Positions 55,243 through 64,000 of a DNA stretch of 64,000 bases are shown here, one piece after another. A model generated the notes under the pieces. The model was not told the DNA's origin. It searched no databases and saw nothing but the letters and a program-made list of their open reading frames with translations. Within the stretch, counting starts at the first letter, position 1. Each line of letters begins with the position of its first letter. A program made the position numbers and the translations under genes. The stretch is taken from NCBI GenBank assembly GCA_963824935.1, contig CAWGRF010000023.1:1-64000 (forward strand), given 5' to 3'. Origin of the DNA: JACCZX01 sp963824935 (lineage in GTDB: Bacteria; Pseudomonadota; Gammaproteobacteria; Burkholderiales; Burkholderiaceae_F).

Positions 55243-56445
55243 ATGAACGCCCCCGATTCGCCGCGCAAACTTAAAGCATCATTTAAGTGGGAAGACCCGC
55301 TGCTACTCGACGAGCAGCTGACCGCCGACGAACGCATGGTGCGCGATGCGGCGCAGGCCTATGCGCAGGACAAGCTGGCGCCGCGCATTCTCGAAGCGTT
55401 CCGGCACGAGAAGACCGACCCGTCGATATTCCGTGAGCTGGGCGAACTCGGCGTTCTCGGCTGCACATTGCCCGTCGAATACGGCGGACACGCGTTGAAC
55501 TATGTCTGTTACGGCGTGATCGCGCGCGAAATCGAGCGCGTCGACTCGGGATATCGCTCGATGATGAGCGTGCAGAGCTCGCTGGTGATGCTGCCGATTT
55601 ACGAGTTTGGTTCCGAGCAGCAGCGCAAGAAGTATCTGCCGAAGCTCGCGACCGGTGAATTGATCGGCTGCTTCGGCTTGACCGAGCCGAATCACGGCTC
55701 CGACCCAGGCAGCATGGAAACGCGCGCGAAGAAGGTGGACGGCGGCTTTCGATTGACCGGCTCCAAGATGTGGATCAGCAATTCGCCGATCGCCGACGTG
55801 TTTGTCGTGTGGGCAAAAAACGATGCGGGCACGATCCGCGGCTACATCCTCGAAAAAGGGATGAAGGGACTATCGGCGCCGCCGATTCACGGCAAGTTCG
55901 GTTTGCGCGCATCGATCACCGGTGAAGTCGTGATGGATGATGTGTTCGTGCCGGAGGAAAGCGAATTGCCGAACGTCGACGGCTTGAAGGGCCCGTTCGT
56001 CTGTTTGAATTCGGCCCGCTACGGAATTTCCTGGGGCGCACTCGGAGCCGCCGAAGCATGCTGGCATACAGCGCGCCAATACGTACTCGACCGCAAGCAG
56101 TTCGGACGGCCGCTGGCAGCCAACCAGTTGGTGCAAAAAAAGCTGGCCGACATGCAAACCGAAATCGCGCTCGGTCTGCAGGCATGCCTCCGGCTCGGCC
56201 GCATGAAGGACGAAGGCACCGCCGCGACCGAGATCACATCGATAGTCAAACGCAACTCATGCGGCAAGGCGCTCGACATCGCCCGCACGGCGCGCGACAT
56301 GCTGGGCGGCAACGGCATCAGCGACGAATATGGAGTCATCCGCCATATGGCGAACCTCGAGGTCGTCAACACCTACGAAGGAACCCACGACATTCACGCG
56401 CTGATACTGGGCCGCGCACAGACGGGGATTCAGGCATTCATGTAG
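55243..56445 (+). CDS. gcdH: Acyl-CoA dehydrogenase, glutaryl-CoA dehydrogenase type
   Basis: This FAD enzyme has 400 aa. It has CFGLTEPNHGSDPGSMETRA, GFRLTGSKMWISNSPIADVFVVWA, GKFGLRASITGEVVMDDVFVP, RYGISWGALGAAEACWHTARQYVLDRKQFGRPL and the catalytic Glu in VNTYEGTHDIHALILGRAQTGIQAF. The pattern is that of GcdH, which converts glutaryl-CoA to crotonyl-CoA with decarboxylation. It starts 9 bases after ridA, so it joins the kyn transcript. Action on a later pathway intermediate is an alternative. Confidence 0.93.
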   Translation: MNAPDSPRKLKASFKWEDPLLLDEQLTADERMVRDAAQAYAQDKLAPRILEAFRHEKTDPSIFRELGELGVLGCTLPVEYGGHALNYVCYGVIAREIERVDSGYRSMMSVQSSLVMLPIYEFGSEQQRKKYLPKLATGELIGCFGLTEPNHGSDPGSMETRAKKVDGGFRLTGSKMWISNSPIADVFVVWAKNDAGTIRGYILEKGMKGLSAPPIHGKFGLRASITGEVVMDDVFVPEESELPNVDGLKGPFVCLNSARYGISWGALGAAEACWHTARQYVLDRKQFGRPLAANQLVQKKLADMQTEIALGLQACLRLGRMKDEGTAATEITSIVKRNSCGKALDIARTARDMLGGNGISDEYGVIRHMANLEVVNTYEGTHDIHALILGRAQTGIQAFM

Positions 56446-56480
56446 CGACTCGTTTGTGAAGATCAGGTGAGGAGGCAGAC

Positions 56481-57041
56481 ATGCAAAGCGTACTGAAACA
56501 GGCCTGGTGGGCACTTCTAATCGGCGGCATCGCGTTGGTAGTCTTTGGCGTTCTCGCTTTCATGTGGCCGAAGGCGACGTTGCTGGTGTTGGCATTGTTG
56601 TTCGCCGCGTCTATCCTGGTCGACGGCGTCTTTACTCTTATCAGTGCATTCCGGATGCGAGGCCGTGCCGACAACTGGATGTGGCTGCTGCTTGGCATCC
56701 TTGGCGTAGTTGCAGGTGCGATTGGTCTTTTTGCGCCGGACGCCGCAGCGGCGGCGATGGTCTTATTGCTCGCGGCGTATTCAATCGCGACCGGTGCCTT
56801 GATGATCTGGATGGGCGTCAAGCTGCGCAAGGAAATCACCGGCGAATGGCTGTTGATTCTGGCCGGCGTGGTATCGATACTTTTCGGTGCTTTCATCGCA
56901 TGGCAGCCTGTTGCCGCGCTGCTCGGGCTCGTGTGGGCTATCGGTGTCTGGGCAATTGCCATTGGCATACTGAAGATCGTGCTCGCGTTCCGTGTGCGCC
57001 GCTATGCGCAGGAGCCGAGCGGCACGCGAGCGGCTGCGTAG
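56481..57041 (+). CDS. HdeD-family (DUF308) membrane protein
   Basis: This 186-aa inner-membrane protein has six hydrophobic helices in three helical hairpin repeats: WWALLIGGIALVVFGVLAFMWP, ILVDGVFTLISAF, WMWLLLGILGVVAGAIGLFAP, AYSIATGALMIWMGVKLRKEI, LLILAGVVSILFGAFIAWQP and VWAIAIGILKIVLAFRVRRYA. HdeD relatives are tied to acid resistance; direct function is unknown. AGGTGAGGAGG precedes the ATG. Convergent with the MaoC gene, with no gap. Confidence 0.9.
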   Translation: MQSVLKQAWWALLIGGIALVVFGVLAFMWPKATLLVLALLFAASILVDGVFTLISAFRMRGRADNWMWLLLGILGVVAGAIGLFAPDAAAAAMVLLLAAYSIATGALMIWMGVKLRKEITGEWLLILAGVVSILFGAFIAWQPVAALLGLVWAIGVWAIAIGILKIVLAFRVRRYAQEPSGTRAAA

Positions 57042-57479
57042 CTAGCTCAGATCGAACATGCTGGTGGCGTCGAGCTGCAACACAAGCTCGCCGCGCTGAT
57101 TCGTCATTCGCCACGTCCAGTGCACGATGCCGAGCGTCGAGCGTGAACGCGCGCGTCTCGCGTCCGTAATCTCTAGCTTCAGACGCAAGGTATCGCCCGG
57201 CCGAACTGGATTCGTCCAGCGCAGATTGGTCAGACCGGGCGAACCGAAAGACTCCGATCCGGCGAGAACGTTGTCGACGACGAGCCTCATCGCGAGGCAG
57301 CACGTATGCCAACCGCTCGCGATCAATCCGTTCCAGCGACCTTCGGCAGCGCGCCGCGGGTCGGCGTGAAACCACTGTGGATCGAATTCCCGCGCGAATT
57401 CGATGATCTGCTGCTCGCTGACGGCTACCGAGCCAGCGTCGATCACTTGTCCCACGCTCAACTCCGCGAATCTCATCAA
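57042..57479 (-). CDS. MaoC-like hot-dog dehydratase
   Basis: This 145-aa single hot-dog domain protein has the hydratase 2 motif region IIEFAREFDPQWFHADPRRAAEGRWNGLIASGWHT, where Asp and His act in CoA-thioester hydration. FGSPGLTNLRWTNPVRPGDTL follows. Start at 57479, with a Met at 57476 as an alternative. It lies 31 bases after boxB on the same strand, so it may hydrate a CoA intermediate of the same pathway. That link is inferred from position. Confidence 0.87.
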   Translation of the reverse strand: MMRFAELSVGQVIDAGSVAVSEQQIIEFAREFDPQWFHADPRRAAEGRWNGLIASGWHTCCLAMRLVVDNVLAGSESFGSPGLTNLRWTNPVRPGDTLRLKLEITDARRARSRSTLGIVHWTWRMTNQRGELVLQLDATSMFDLS

Positions 57480-57489
57480 TCACGAATCA

Positions 57490-57503
57490 CGGATCACGGA
57501 TCA
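57490..57503. repeat. 14-base intergenic direct-repeat copy B
   Basis: CGGATCACGGATCA is identical to the copy at 14461-14474. It is flanked by further ATCACG/GAATC-like units (about 57478-57510) in the short gap between boxB and the MaoC gene. Confidence 0.6.
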
Positions 57504-57510
57504 AGAATCC

Positions 57511-58937
57511 TCAACTAAATCGCACATACTCGAAATTCATCGGCTGATCGTTGACCGGCACCCGCGGCGGCGCGATCCAGCTCGCGTACTCGCCTGGCTC
57601 GACGACGCGTTGCATCAACGACGCGACGAAAGCGCGGTCGTCGTCGCCGGGCATCCACTGATACACGCGCGCATTCCAGTCTGTTTCCGAAATGATCTGC
57701 CCATCGGGCGACACTCGAACTCCAGCCAACGATCCGATGCGGCGATTGAACGCCTTGTGCGGCAGGTACAGCCGATGCGGCTGGCCGCTCTTCTCAATCA
57801 CGCGGTTCCAGCGGCCGATGCCCGCCTCGGAGTCGCGAATGAAATCGTCACGCAACACTTCGTTCAATGCATTGAGCATCGGCACTTCGCGCTCGATGAT
57901 GCTGCCTGCCGACGTATCGAGCACCGTGTAAGTCGCATCCTTCAGCAAGTGATCATCGTTGCGCTTGGTCTCTTTGTGGCGGCCCTTCAGTCCTGAGCTG
58001 TAGAAGGTCGCCGCATTGGACGACTGATCGGCGCCGAACAGATCGAGTCGTCACGCTGTAGTGAAAGTTCAGATAGCGCTGGATGGTCGGCAGATCGATT
58101 GCGCCGGCCGCCCGCACTTTGCCCGGATCATCGGTGTTCAACTGGTTCATCACGTCGCACGTGCGCTGGATCACGCGCGATACACCAGATTCACCGACGA
58201 ACATGTGGTACGCCTCTTCGGTCAGCATGAATTGGGTTGTGCGCGCGAGCGGCTCGAAGCCCGATTCGGCCAGTGCATTCAACTGAAACTTGCCGTCGCG
58301 ATCGGTGAAATGCGTGAACATGAAGAACGCCAGCCAGTCTGGCGTCCTTTCGTTGAACGCACCGAGAATGCGCGGGTTATCGGCATCGACCGGAGCGGCG
58401 CTCGAGCAGCGCTTCGGCTTCTTCTCGTCCGTCGCGGCCGAAATAACGATGCAGCAGATACACCATGGCCCACAGATGCCGGCCTTCTTCGACGTTGATC
58501 TGAAAAAGATTGCGCAAGTCATACAGCGACGGTGCGTGGCGACCCAGATGGCGTTGTTGTTCGACCGATGCCGGTTCGGTATCGCCCTGCGTGACGATGA
58601 TTCGTCGCAGGTTTGCGCGATGCTCGCCAGGAACGTCGTGCCACACCGGCTCGCCCTTGTGATCGCCGAAGTGAATCGTGGCGCCCGGCTGCACCGGATT
58701 CAAGAAGATGCCCCAGCGATACTCGGGCATCTTCACGTAGCCGAAATTCGCCCACCCGTCGCGATCGACGCTGATGGCAGTGCGCAGATAAACATCGAAC
58801 GCCGCACTGCCGTCGGGCCCCATCTCGCGCCACCAGTCGACGAAGCGCGGCTGCCAGTGCTCGAGCGCACGCTTCAGCCTTTCGTCGGAAGCAAGATCGA
58901 CGTTGTTCGGAATCTTGTCGGCCGTGTCGATGCTCAT
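57511..58937 (-). CDS. boxB: Benzoyl-CoA 2,3-epoxidase subunit BoxB (two frameshifts)
   Basis: This diiron oxygenase epoxidises benzoyl-CoA. It is spread over three frames. The first starts at 58937 (MSIDTADKIPNNVDL) with WREMGPDG, FGYVKMPEYRWGIFLNPV, FQINVEEGRHLWAMVYLL and EALLERRSG. The second carries DADNPRILGAFNERTPDWLAFFMFT and FMLTEEAYHMFVGESGVSRVIQRT. The third has LLKDATYTVLDTSAGSIIEREVPMLNALNEVLRDDFIRD. Removing one base near 58396 and one near 58040 gives about 474 aa, the known BoxB length. EEGRH and EEAYH supply iron ligands (E-x-x-H retained). It overlaps the boxC stop by 4 bases. Confidence 0.95.
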
Positions 58938-60569
58938 ACTCGTTCCCAATTGAAGCGCGCTTTGTTGCCGCTGCCGTAGACCTTCAACGCACCGGCTTCG
59001 CCGACCGCGTTGGGACGCGTAAAGATCCAGTTCTGCCAAGCCGAAAGCCGACCGAACACGCGCGATTCCATCGTCTCGGCGACACCGAAGCGCAAGTTGG
59101 CTTCCATGCCGGTCAACGCGTCGGGCGACAGGCTTGCACGTTCTTCCAATGCCATACGGATCTCGTCGTCCCAGTCGAGCCCGTCAGGCGCGACGGTAAT
59201 TAGACCGAGCTCTAGCGCCTCATCAGCAGCAAGTTTTTTGCCGATTGCCGCCTCTGGCGCGGTGAATTGAGTCGGAGTCGCCATAGAAGCGCGCATCGAT
59301 GCGCGACACCTGGTCGACCCTTTCATACGCGCCGAAGTTCGTCGGTGACAGCGCGACGGTTGCTCCCTCGGTTGCCATGTAGCTGCGATCGGCCGCCAGC
59401 GCCAGTTCGAACAATGTGCCGGCGAAGCATGAGCGCGGCTCGATCAAGGCGAACAGCGTGCGCGATGACACATCCAACCGCGACAAAGTGCGCCGGAGCA
59501 TGCCGATCGTTTCGCGCGCAAACCAATGGTTCCGGCGTTGCTCGAGCACGTGATCCACGGCGAGCACTGCATCCGCATCGCCCTGCGTCTTCAGCAGCCA
59601 AGTCCCGATATCGAGCTGATTCGTACGCAACATCAGGATCGCATCGTCCAGCTCGCGCGCCATCTGAAGTGGCCACCAGTCGGCACCGAGCGCGACGATG
59701 GCGTCGATGTCTTCTGGCTGCGGCGCCCTCGGTGCGCTGACGGTCAGTGTTGCGCGGCGCAACGCTTGATTGATCTGCACATCGACGAACTCGTAGTGGT
59801 AACCGGCTTCGTCGGTCGTTCGCCTAAGCGCCGTCAGTGGGACGCCCTCAGCGCCAGTCGGTCGGTCGCTGCTTGCGGCAAGTTGCAGTGCTCGGCGCTC
59901 GACATCATCGCGAAACCGCTGCGGCTTGACGACTGCATCGACCAGGCGCCATTCCTTGGCACGCGTGCCGCGAACGCCCTCGGTGGTCGTGCAGAAGATG
60001 TCCGCCAGATCGTGGCGTACCTTGCGCTTGTCGGTGAGCCGCGTCAGTCCGCCGGTACCCGGCAGCACGCCAAGCAGTGGCACCTCGGGCAAGCTGACAG
60101 CGGACGATCGATCGTCGACCAAGAGTATCTCGTCGCAGGCGAGCGCCAGTTCGTAGCCTCCGCCGGCTGTCGTGCCGTTGCACGCGGCAATGAATTTCAG
60201 TCCCGAATGACGGCTCGCATCCTCGATGCCATTGCGCGTTTCGTTGGTGAACTTGCAGAAGTTGACCTTCCACGCGTGCGACGACAGACCGAGCATGAAG
60301 ATGTTGGCGCCCGAGCAAAAGATGCGATCCTTGCCGCTCGTGATGATCACGCTGCGCACTTCGGGGTGCTCGAAGCGGATGCGCTGCAGCGCATCGTGCA
60401 GCTCGATATCGACGCCGAGGTCGTACGAGTTGAGCTTCAGTTTGTAGCCGGGGCGAATGCCGCGGTCTTCGTGTACGTCGATCACTATGCGTGCAATCGG
60501 CCCGTCGAAATCGAGCTTTAGGTGTGCGTAGCGATCCGGATGCGTCTGGTAATCGATCGGCGGATCCAA
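58934..60569 (-). CDS. boxC: 2,3-epoxybenzoyl-CoA dihydrolase BoxC (frameshifted)
   Basis: This crotonase-family enzyme opens the epoxide ring hydrolytically. Start is a TTG at 60569 preceded by AAGGAGAG. Motifs: SVIITSGKDRIFCSGANIFMLG (first oxyanion hole), ACNGTTAGGGYELALACDEILL (second), VSLPEVPLLGVLPGTGGLTRL, and late PTNFGAYERVDQVSRIDARF. One extra base near 59280 separates TPTQFTAPEAAIGKKLAADEALELGLIT and the conserved C-terminus ending AWQNWIFTRPNAVG...ARFNWERV. Corrected length about 544 aa, as expected. Divergent from the CoA ligase gene. Confidence 0.95.
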
Positions 60570-60632
60570 TCAACTCTCCTTGCCTGCGCGCTGACAGGCG
60601 CATTATCCTGCGCTTCCGCACTACTGTTCGCC

Positions 60633-62174
60633 ATGTCAGCCATCGCACCGCCCGCACGCTTCAACTTTGCGCGGCATATTCTTGCTTCAAACGCGGGTCG
60701 TGCATCGAAGCTCGCGTTTCGCGATGATGAGCGTAGTCTGACTTACGGCGAACTCGACGAGCGCGTGCGACGGTTTGCTTCAGCGCTTGCGGCGCTCGAC
60801 ATCCGGCGCGAAGAGCGAGTGCTGCTGCTGATGCACGACACGATCGATTGGCCGGTCGTCTTTCTTGGCTGCTTGTATGCCGGCGTCGTGCCGGTAGCGC
60901 TGAACACGTTGCTCACCGCACCAGACTACGCGTACGTCCTTGCGCACAGCCGAGCGCAGGCAGCGTTTGTGTCCACTGCCTTGATGCCGGCGCTGCGTGA
61001 AGCGATGCAGAGCGCCGAATCGCACGAGATCAAGCAGCTGGTCGAGCCTGCCGAGATCGCAACGTTGATCGCACAACAACCGGCCGCAGCCGCTGCCGTC
61101 GATACCGCCGCTGATGACATCGGCTTCTGGCTGTATTCATCGGGCTCGACCGGCAAGCCAAAGGGAACCGTGCACACGCATGCGAATCTCTATTGGACGG
61201 CTGAGCTTTACGGCAAGCCGATCCTCGGCGTGCGAGAAGACGACGTCGTGTTTTCGGCCGCGAAGCTCTTCTTCGCCTATGGGCTTGGCAACGCGCTGAC
61301 CTTTCCGCTGTCGGTGGGCGCGAGCGTCGTGCTGATGCCGGAGCGGCCGACACCGCAAGCGGTGTTCAAGCGTCTGATCGAGCAACGTCCGACCATTTTT
61401 TACGGCGTGCCGACGTTGTATGCAGCCATGCTCGCAGCACCCGATCTGCCCGCTCGAGACAAGGTCAGCTTGCGCGTCGCTATCTCGGCTGGCGAAGCGT
61501 TGCCGAAGGAGATCGGTGAACGCTTCGCTGCGCACTTCGGTTGCGACGTTCTCGACGGCATAGGCTCGACCGAGATGTTGCACATATTCCTTTCCAATCG
61601 GCCCGGTGCAGTGCGTTACGGAACCACCGGCACGCCGGTCCCGGGTTACGACATCGAGCTGCGTGACGAACACGGCAGCGCCGTCGGCGATGATGTGATC
61701 GGCGATTTGTACGTCAGAGGGCCGAGCGCTGCTCTGATGTATTGGAGCAATCGCGACAAGTCGCGCGCAACCTTCGTCGGTGATTGGACCAAGAGCGGTG
61801 ACAAGTACGTCCGCAGCCGCGATGGCTTCTATACCTACGCCGGTCGCGGTGACGACATGATGAAAGTGAGCGGCCAATACGTGTCACCGTTCGAAGTCGA
61901 GGGCGCATTGATGCAGCACTCGTCGGTGCTTGAAGCTGCGGTGATCGGCAAGGCAGACCGCGACGGGCTGACCAAACCGAAGGCCTTTGTCGTCCTTAAG
62001 AACGGTGCCGTCGCATCGACGGCGCTGGAAAACGAGCTGAAAGGATTCGTCAAAGACAGACTCGCCCCGTATAAGTACCCACGCTTCATCGAATTCGTCA
62101 CCGAGCTGCCGAAGACTGCCACCGGGAAAATCCAGCGCTTCAAGCTACGCGAAAAGGAAGCCGGTGTTGGATGA
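60633..62174 (+). CDS. Benzoate/aminobenzoate-CoA ligase family enzyme
   Basis: This AMP-forming aryl-CoA ligase has 513 aa from the ATG at 60633; the frame is open further upstream, but that part overlaps boxC and lacks homology. It has the P-loop LYSSGSTGKPKGTVHTHANLYW, AAKLFFAYGLGNALTFPL (benzoate-CoA ligase group), IGSTEMLHIFLSN, GDWTKSGDKYVR, YAGRGDDMMKVSGQYVSPFEVE and the adenylating Lys in ELPKTATGKIQRFKLRE. Context allows benzoate (feeding BoxB/BoxC) or anthranilate (feeding the two-domain monooxygenase). Sequence alone does not decide. Confidence 0.93.
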   Translation: MSAIAPPARFNFARHILASNAGRASKLAFRDDERSLTYGELDERVRRFASALAALDIRREERVLLLMHDTIDWPVVFLGCLYAGVVPVALNTLLTAPDYAYVLAHSRAQAAFVSTALMPALREAMQSAESHEIKQLVEPAEIATLIAQQPAAAAAVDTAADDIGFWLYSSGSTGKPKGTVHTHANLYWTAELYGKPILGVREDDVVFSAAKLFFAYGLGNALTFPLSVGASVVLMPERPTPQAVFKRLIEQRPTIFYGVPTLYAAMLAAPDLPARDKVSLRVAISAGEALPKEIGERFAAHFGCDVLDGIGSTEMLHIFLSNRPGAVRYGTTGTPVPGYDIELRDEHGSAVGDDVIGDLYVRGPSAALMYWSNRDKSRATFVGDWTKSGDKYVRSRDGFYTYAGRGDDMMKVSGQYVSPFEVEGALMQHSSVLEAAVIGKADRDGLTKPKAFVVLKNGAVASTALENELKGFVKDRLAPYKYPRFIEFVTELPKTATGKIQRFKLREKEAGVG

Positions 62175-62997
62175 TCGCGTAGCCGATCGTGGCGTGAGTC
62201 ATGCGCTTGTCGCTGTCGGTGCGCACGAGTATTCGCTCGAGTATGAATGGATCAACGCCGAGCGCCGCGAGGCACCGTTGCTGGTGTTTCTGCATGAAGG
62301 TCTCGGCTCTGTCGCGCTATGGCGCGATTGGCCGCGGCAGCTATGCGCCGCTGGAGACTATCGAGGGCTGGTCTACTCGCGGCCTGGGTATGGGCACTCA
62401 ACACCGCGCGCGCCGAATGAGAAATGGCCGGTCGACTTCATGCATACGCAGGCGCGCGACGTTTTACCGGCATTTCTGCGCGCTGTCGGGGTAAACACCG
62501 AGACGCCTTGGCTGATCGGCCACAGCGATGGCGCGTCGATCGCGTTAATTTACGCGGCCACCTTCCCTCAGCGGGTGGCCGGAATCGTCGCACTGGCGCC
62601 GCATGTGTTCGTTGAAGATGTGTCCATCGCGAGTATCGAACGCGCGCGCAACAGCTACCTCGGCACCGATTGGAAGGTTAAGCTTGCCCGTTATCACGCT
62701 GATCCGGACTCGGCATTCTGGGGTTGGAACGACATCTGGCTGAACCCATCCTTTCGACGATGGAACATCGAAGATTTGTTACCTGCGATTTCCAAACCGG
62801 TGCTGGCGATTCAGGGCGAGGATGACGAGTACGGAACGATGGCGCAGTTGGACCGCATCGCAACACAAGTGCCGCACTCGCACCTGCTGAAACTGCCAGA
62901 TTGCGGCCATTCACCGCACCGCGACCAGCCACAACGCGTGATCGAGGCCACAGTTGATTTCATTGCACGACATTCACAACGGAGGGCATTCGAATGA
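62164..62997 (+). CDS. Alpha/beta hydrolase
   Basis: This 277-aa alpha/beta-hydrolase-fold protein starts at GTG 62164, overlapping the ligase by 11 bases. The oxyanion region is FLHEGLGSVALWRDWP. The nucleophile elbow IGHSDGAS has Ser in G-H-S-D-G, the acid is in GEDDEYG and the His in PDCGHSPHRDQP. It could hydrolyse a ring-opened intermediate or a thioester by-product of the adjacent ligase. Substrate unknown. Confidence 0.9.
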   Translation: MLDDRVADRGVSHALVAVGAHEYSLEYEWINAERREAPLLVFLHEGLGSVALWRDWPRQLCAAGDYRGLVYSRPGYGHSTPRAPNEKWPVDFMHTQARDVLPAFLRAVGVNTETPWLIGHSDGASIALIYAATFPQRVAGIVALAPHVFVEDVSIASIERARNSYLGTDWKVKLARYHADPDSAFWGWNDIWLNPSFRRWNIEDLLPAISKPVLAIQGEDDEYGTMAQLDRIATQVPHSHLLKLPDCGHSPHRDQPQRVIEATVDFIARHSQRRAFE

Positions 62998-64000
62998 ACT
63001 GGAGACAGACCATCGCCCTTGCCGCCGCGCTGGCCGCGACGGCGATCGCGTCGCCGGCGATCGCGCAACAGCCGAAACTGAAGGTCGGATTGATGCTGCC
63101 GTACACCGGCACATTCGCGGCATTGGGCAACGCGATCGAAAATGGCTTCAAGCTGTACGTGCAGGAACAGGGCGGCAAACTCGGCGGGCGCGAAATCGAA
63201 TACTTCCGCGTCGACGACGAATCGGACCCCGCCAAGGCGACCGACAACATCAGCAAGCTCATTAACCGCGACAAAGTCGACGTCGTGGTCGGCACCGTTC
63301 ATTCGGGTGTCGTAATGGCGATGGCCAAGGTCGCGCGCGACACCAATACGCTGCTCGTCGTTCCGAACGCCGGCGCGGGCGCAGTCACCGGCCCGATGTG
63401 CGCACCGAACATCTTCCGTTCGTCGTTTTCAAACTGGCAATCGGCGTACGCGGCCGGCATCGTTGCCGCGGAGCGCGGCCACAAGAAAGCCGTGTCGATC
63501 ACATGGAAATACGCGGCCGGCGACGAGATGGCTGCAGCGTTCAAGGAAGGCTTCGCCAAGGGCGGTGGTACGGTGGTGAAAGAGCTGAACCTGCCGTTCC
63601 CCGGCGTCGAGTTCCAGGCGCTGCTGACTGAAATTGCCGCACTGAAGCCCGACGCGACCTTTGCCTTTTTTGCAGGCGGCGGCGCCGTGAAGTTCGTCAA
63701 GGACTACGCGGCGGCCGGGTTGACGAAAACGGTCCCACTGTATGGACCCGGCTTCCTGACCGACGGCACGCTCGAAGCGCAAGGCGAATCGGCGCAAGGA
63801 CTGCTGACGACGCTGCATTACGCCGACGGCCTGCCCAACGAAAAGGACAAGTCGTTCCGTCTGAATTACGCCAAGGCCTACAAGCTGCAACCCGATGTGT
63901 ACGCGGTGCAGGGTTACGACGCCGCGCAGTTGCTCGGAGCGGGCTTGAATGGGGTTAAGGGGGACTTTTCCAAGCGCGCCGAGATGATCAAAGCGATGGA
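62994..64000 (+). CDS. ABC transporter substrate-binding protein, LivK-type (partial, runs off window)
   Basis: This periplasmic binding protein starts at ATG 62994, overlapping the hydrolase stop (ATGA). It has a signal peptide (1-24, MNWRQTIALAAALAATAIAS...AIA), then KLKVGLMLPYTGTFAALGNAIENGF, VDVVVGTVHSGVVMAMAKVA, FRSSFSNWQSAYAAGIVAAERG and YGPGFLTDGTLEAQGESAQGLL. About 335 codons are visible and the frame is open at the window end. Its place next to the aryl-CoA ligase suggests aromatic acid uptake of the kind seen beside other benzoate clusters. Ligand not proven. Confidence 0.9.
   Translation, partial: MNWRQTIALAAALAATAIASPAIAQQPKLKVGLMLPYTGTFAALGNAIENGFKLYVQEQGGKLGGREIEYFRVDDESDPAKATDNISKLINRDKVDVVVGTVHSGVVMAMAKVARDTNTLLVVPNAGAGAVTGPMCAPNIFRSSFSNWQSAYAAGIVAAERGHKKAVSITWKYAAGDEMAAAFKEGFAKGGGTVVKELNLPFPGVEFQALLTEIAALKPDATFAFFAGGGAVKFVKDYAAAGLTKTVPLYGPGFLTDGTLEAQGESAQGLLTTLHYADGLPNEKDKSFRLNYAKAYKLQPDVYAVQGYDAAQLLGAGLNGVKGDFSKRAEMIKAM

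Overview
The window is GC-rich, densely packed bacterial DNA. Gene content and order point to a betaproteobacterium, probably Burkholderiales or a relative. The support is the block recA-recX-DUF2889-sucC-sucD-TerC-type IV pilin, tandem E. coli-type LexA boxes before recA, and a kynurenine route beside benzoyl-CoA epoxidase (box) genes. No insertion sequence, prophage or CRISPR array is visible; it reads as chromosome.

Layout. 1-1.6 kb: the tail of a PQQ-type sugar dehydrogenase, then a pilin and its TfpX/TfpZ-type accessory protein. 1.7-10.4 kb (all minus): FHA protein, PP2C phosphatase, universal stress protein, ArsB/NhaD-like permease, TerC protein, sucD, sucC, DUF2889 protein, recX and recA. 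10.5-12.9 kb: an orphan OmpR-type regulator, tRNA-Lys, a cold-shock protein with terminator, and a prolyl-4-hydroxylase-like enzyme. 13-22.5 kb: succinate-semialdehyde dehydrogenase, PPK2, an EF-G paralogue, an MFS transporter, EttA, a DEAD-box helicase and a GNAT protein. 22.5-28.5 kb (minus): a trehalose/glucose operon glk-GH15-otsA-otsB whose OtsA carries a membrane sensor-like N-terminus. 28.7-42.8 kb: epimerase, His-rich PXPV-type protein, YpfJ-type metallopeptidase, Rieske oxygenase, TerB/DUF697 protein, tandem USP, AhpC/AhpD, an overlapping DMT-MFS-ChaC-PdxH operon, a two-component pair and a DUF72 protein. 42.8-48.7 kb (minus): ApbE, DUF3570 barrel, DUF4266 lipoprotein and TlpA thioredoxin, then MsrA and a LemA-TPM-TPM operon. 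48.9-64 kb: a DMT transporter and an aromatic catabolism region.

The aromatic region fits one route. KynA, KynB and KynU take tryptophan to anthranilate, an aryl-CoA ligase can make its CoA thioester, and a two-domain monooxygenase/Old-Yellow-Enzyme protein of the 2-aminobenzoyl-CoA monooxygenase/reductase (salicylyl-CoA 5-hydroxylase) family can dearomatise it. RidA, acyl-CoA dehydrogenase, MaoC, BoxB, BoxC, an alpha/beta hydrolase and an ABC solute-binding protein sit alongside. BoxA is not in the window.

About 22 single-base frame breaks interrupt 15 otherwise intact, conserved genes, including recA, ettA, pdxH, kynU, boxB and boxC. Most look like +1 insertions, and undoing them restores normal family lengths. 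I read them as residual consensus errors in a long-read or metagenome assembly, not as gene decay. The genes are therefore annotated across the breaks. The least understood unit is the TlpA-DUF4266-DUF3570-ApbE cluster at 42.8-45.8 kb, which looks like an envelope flavin/thiol redox module.
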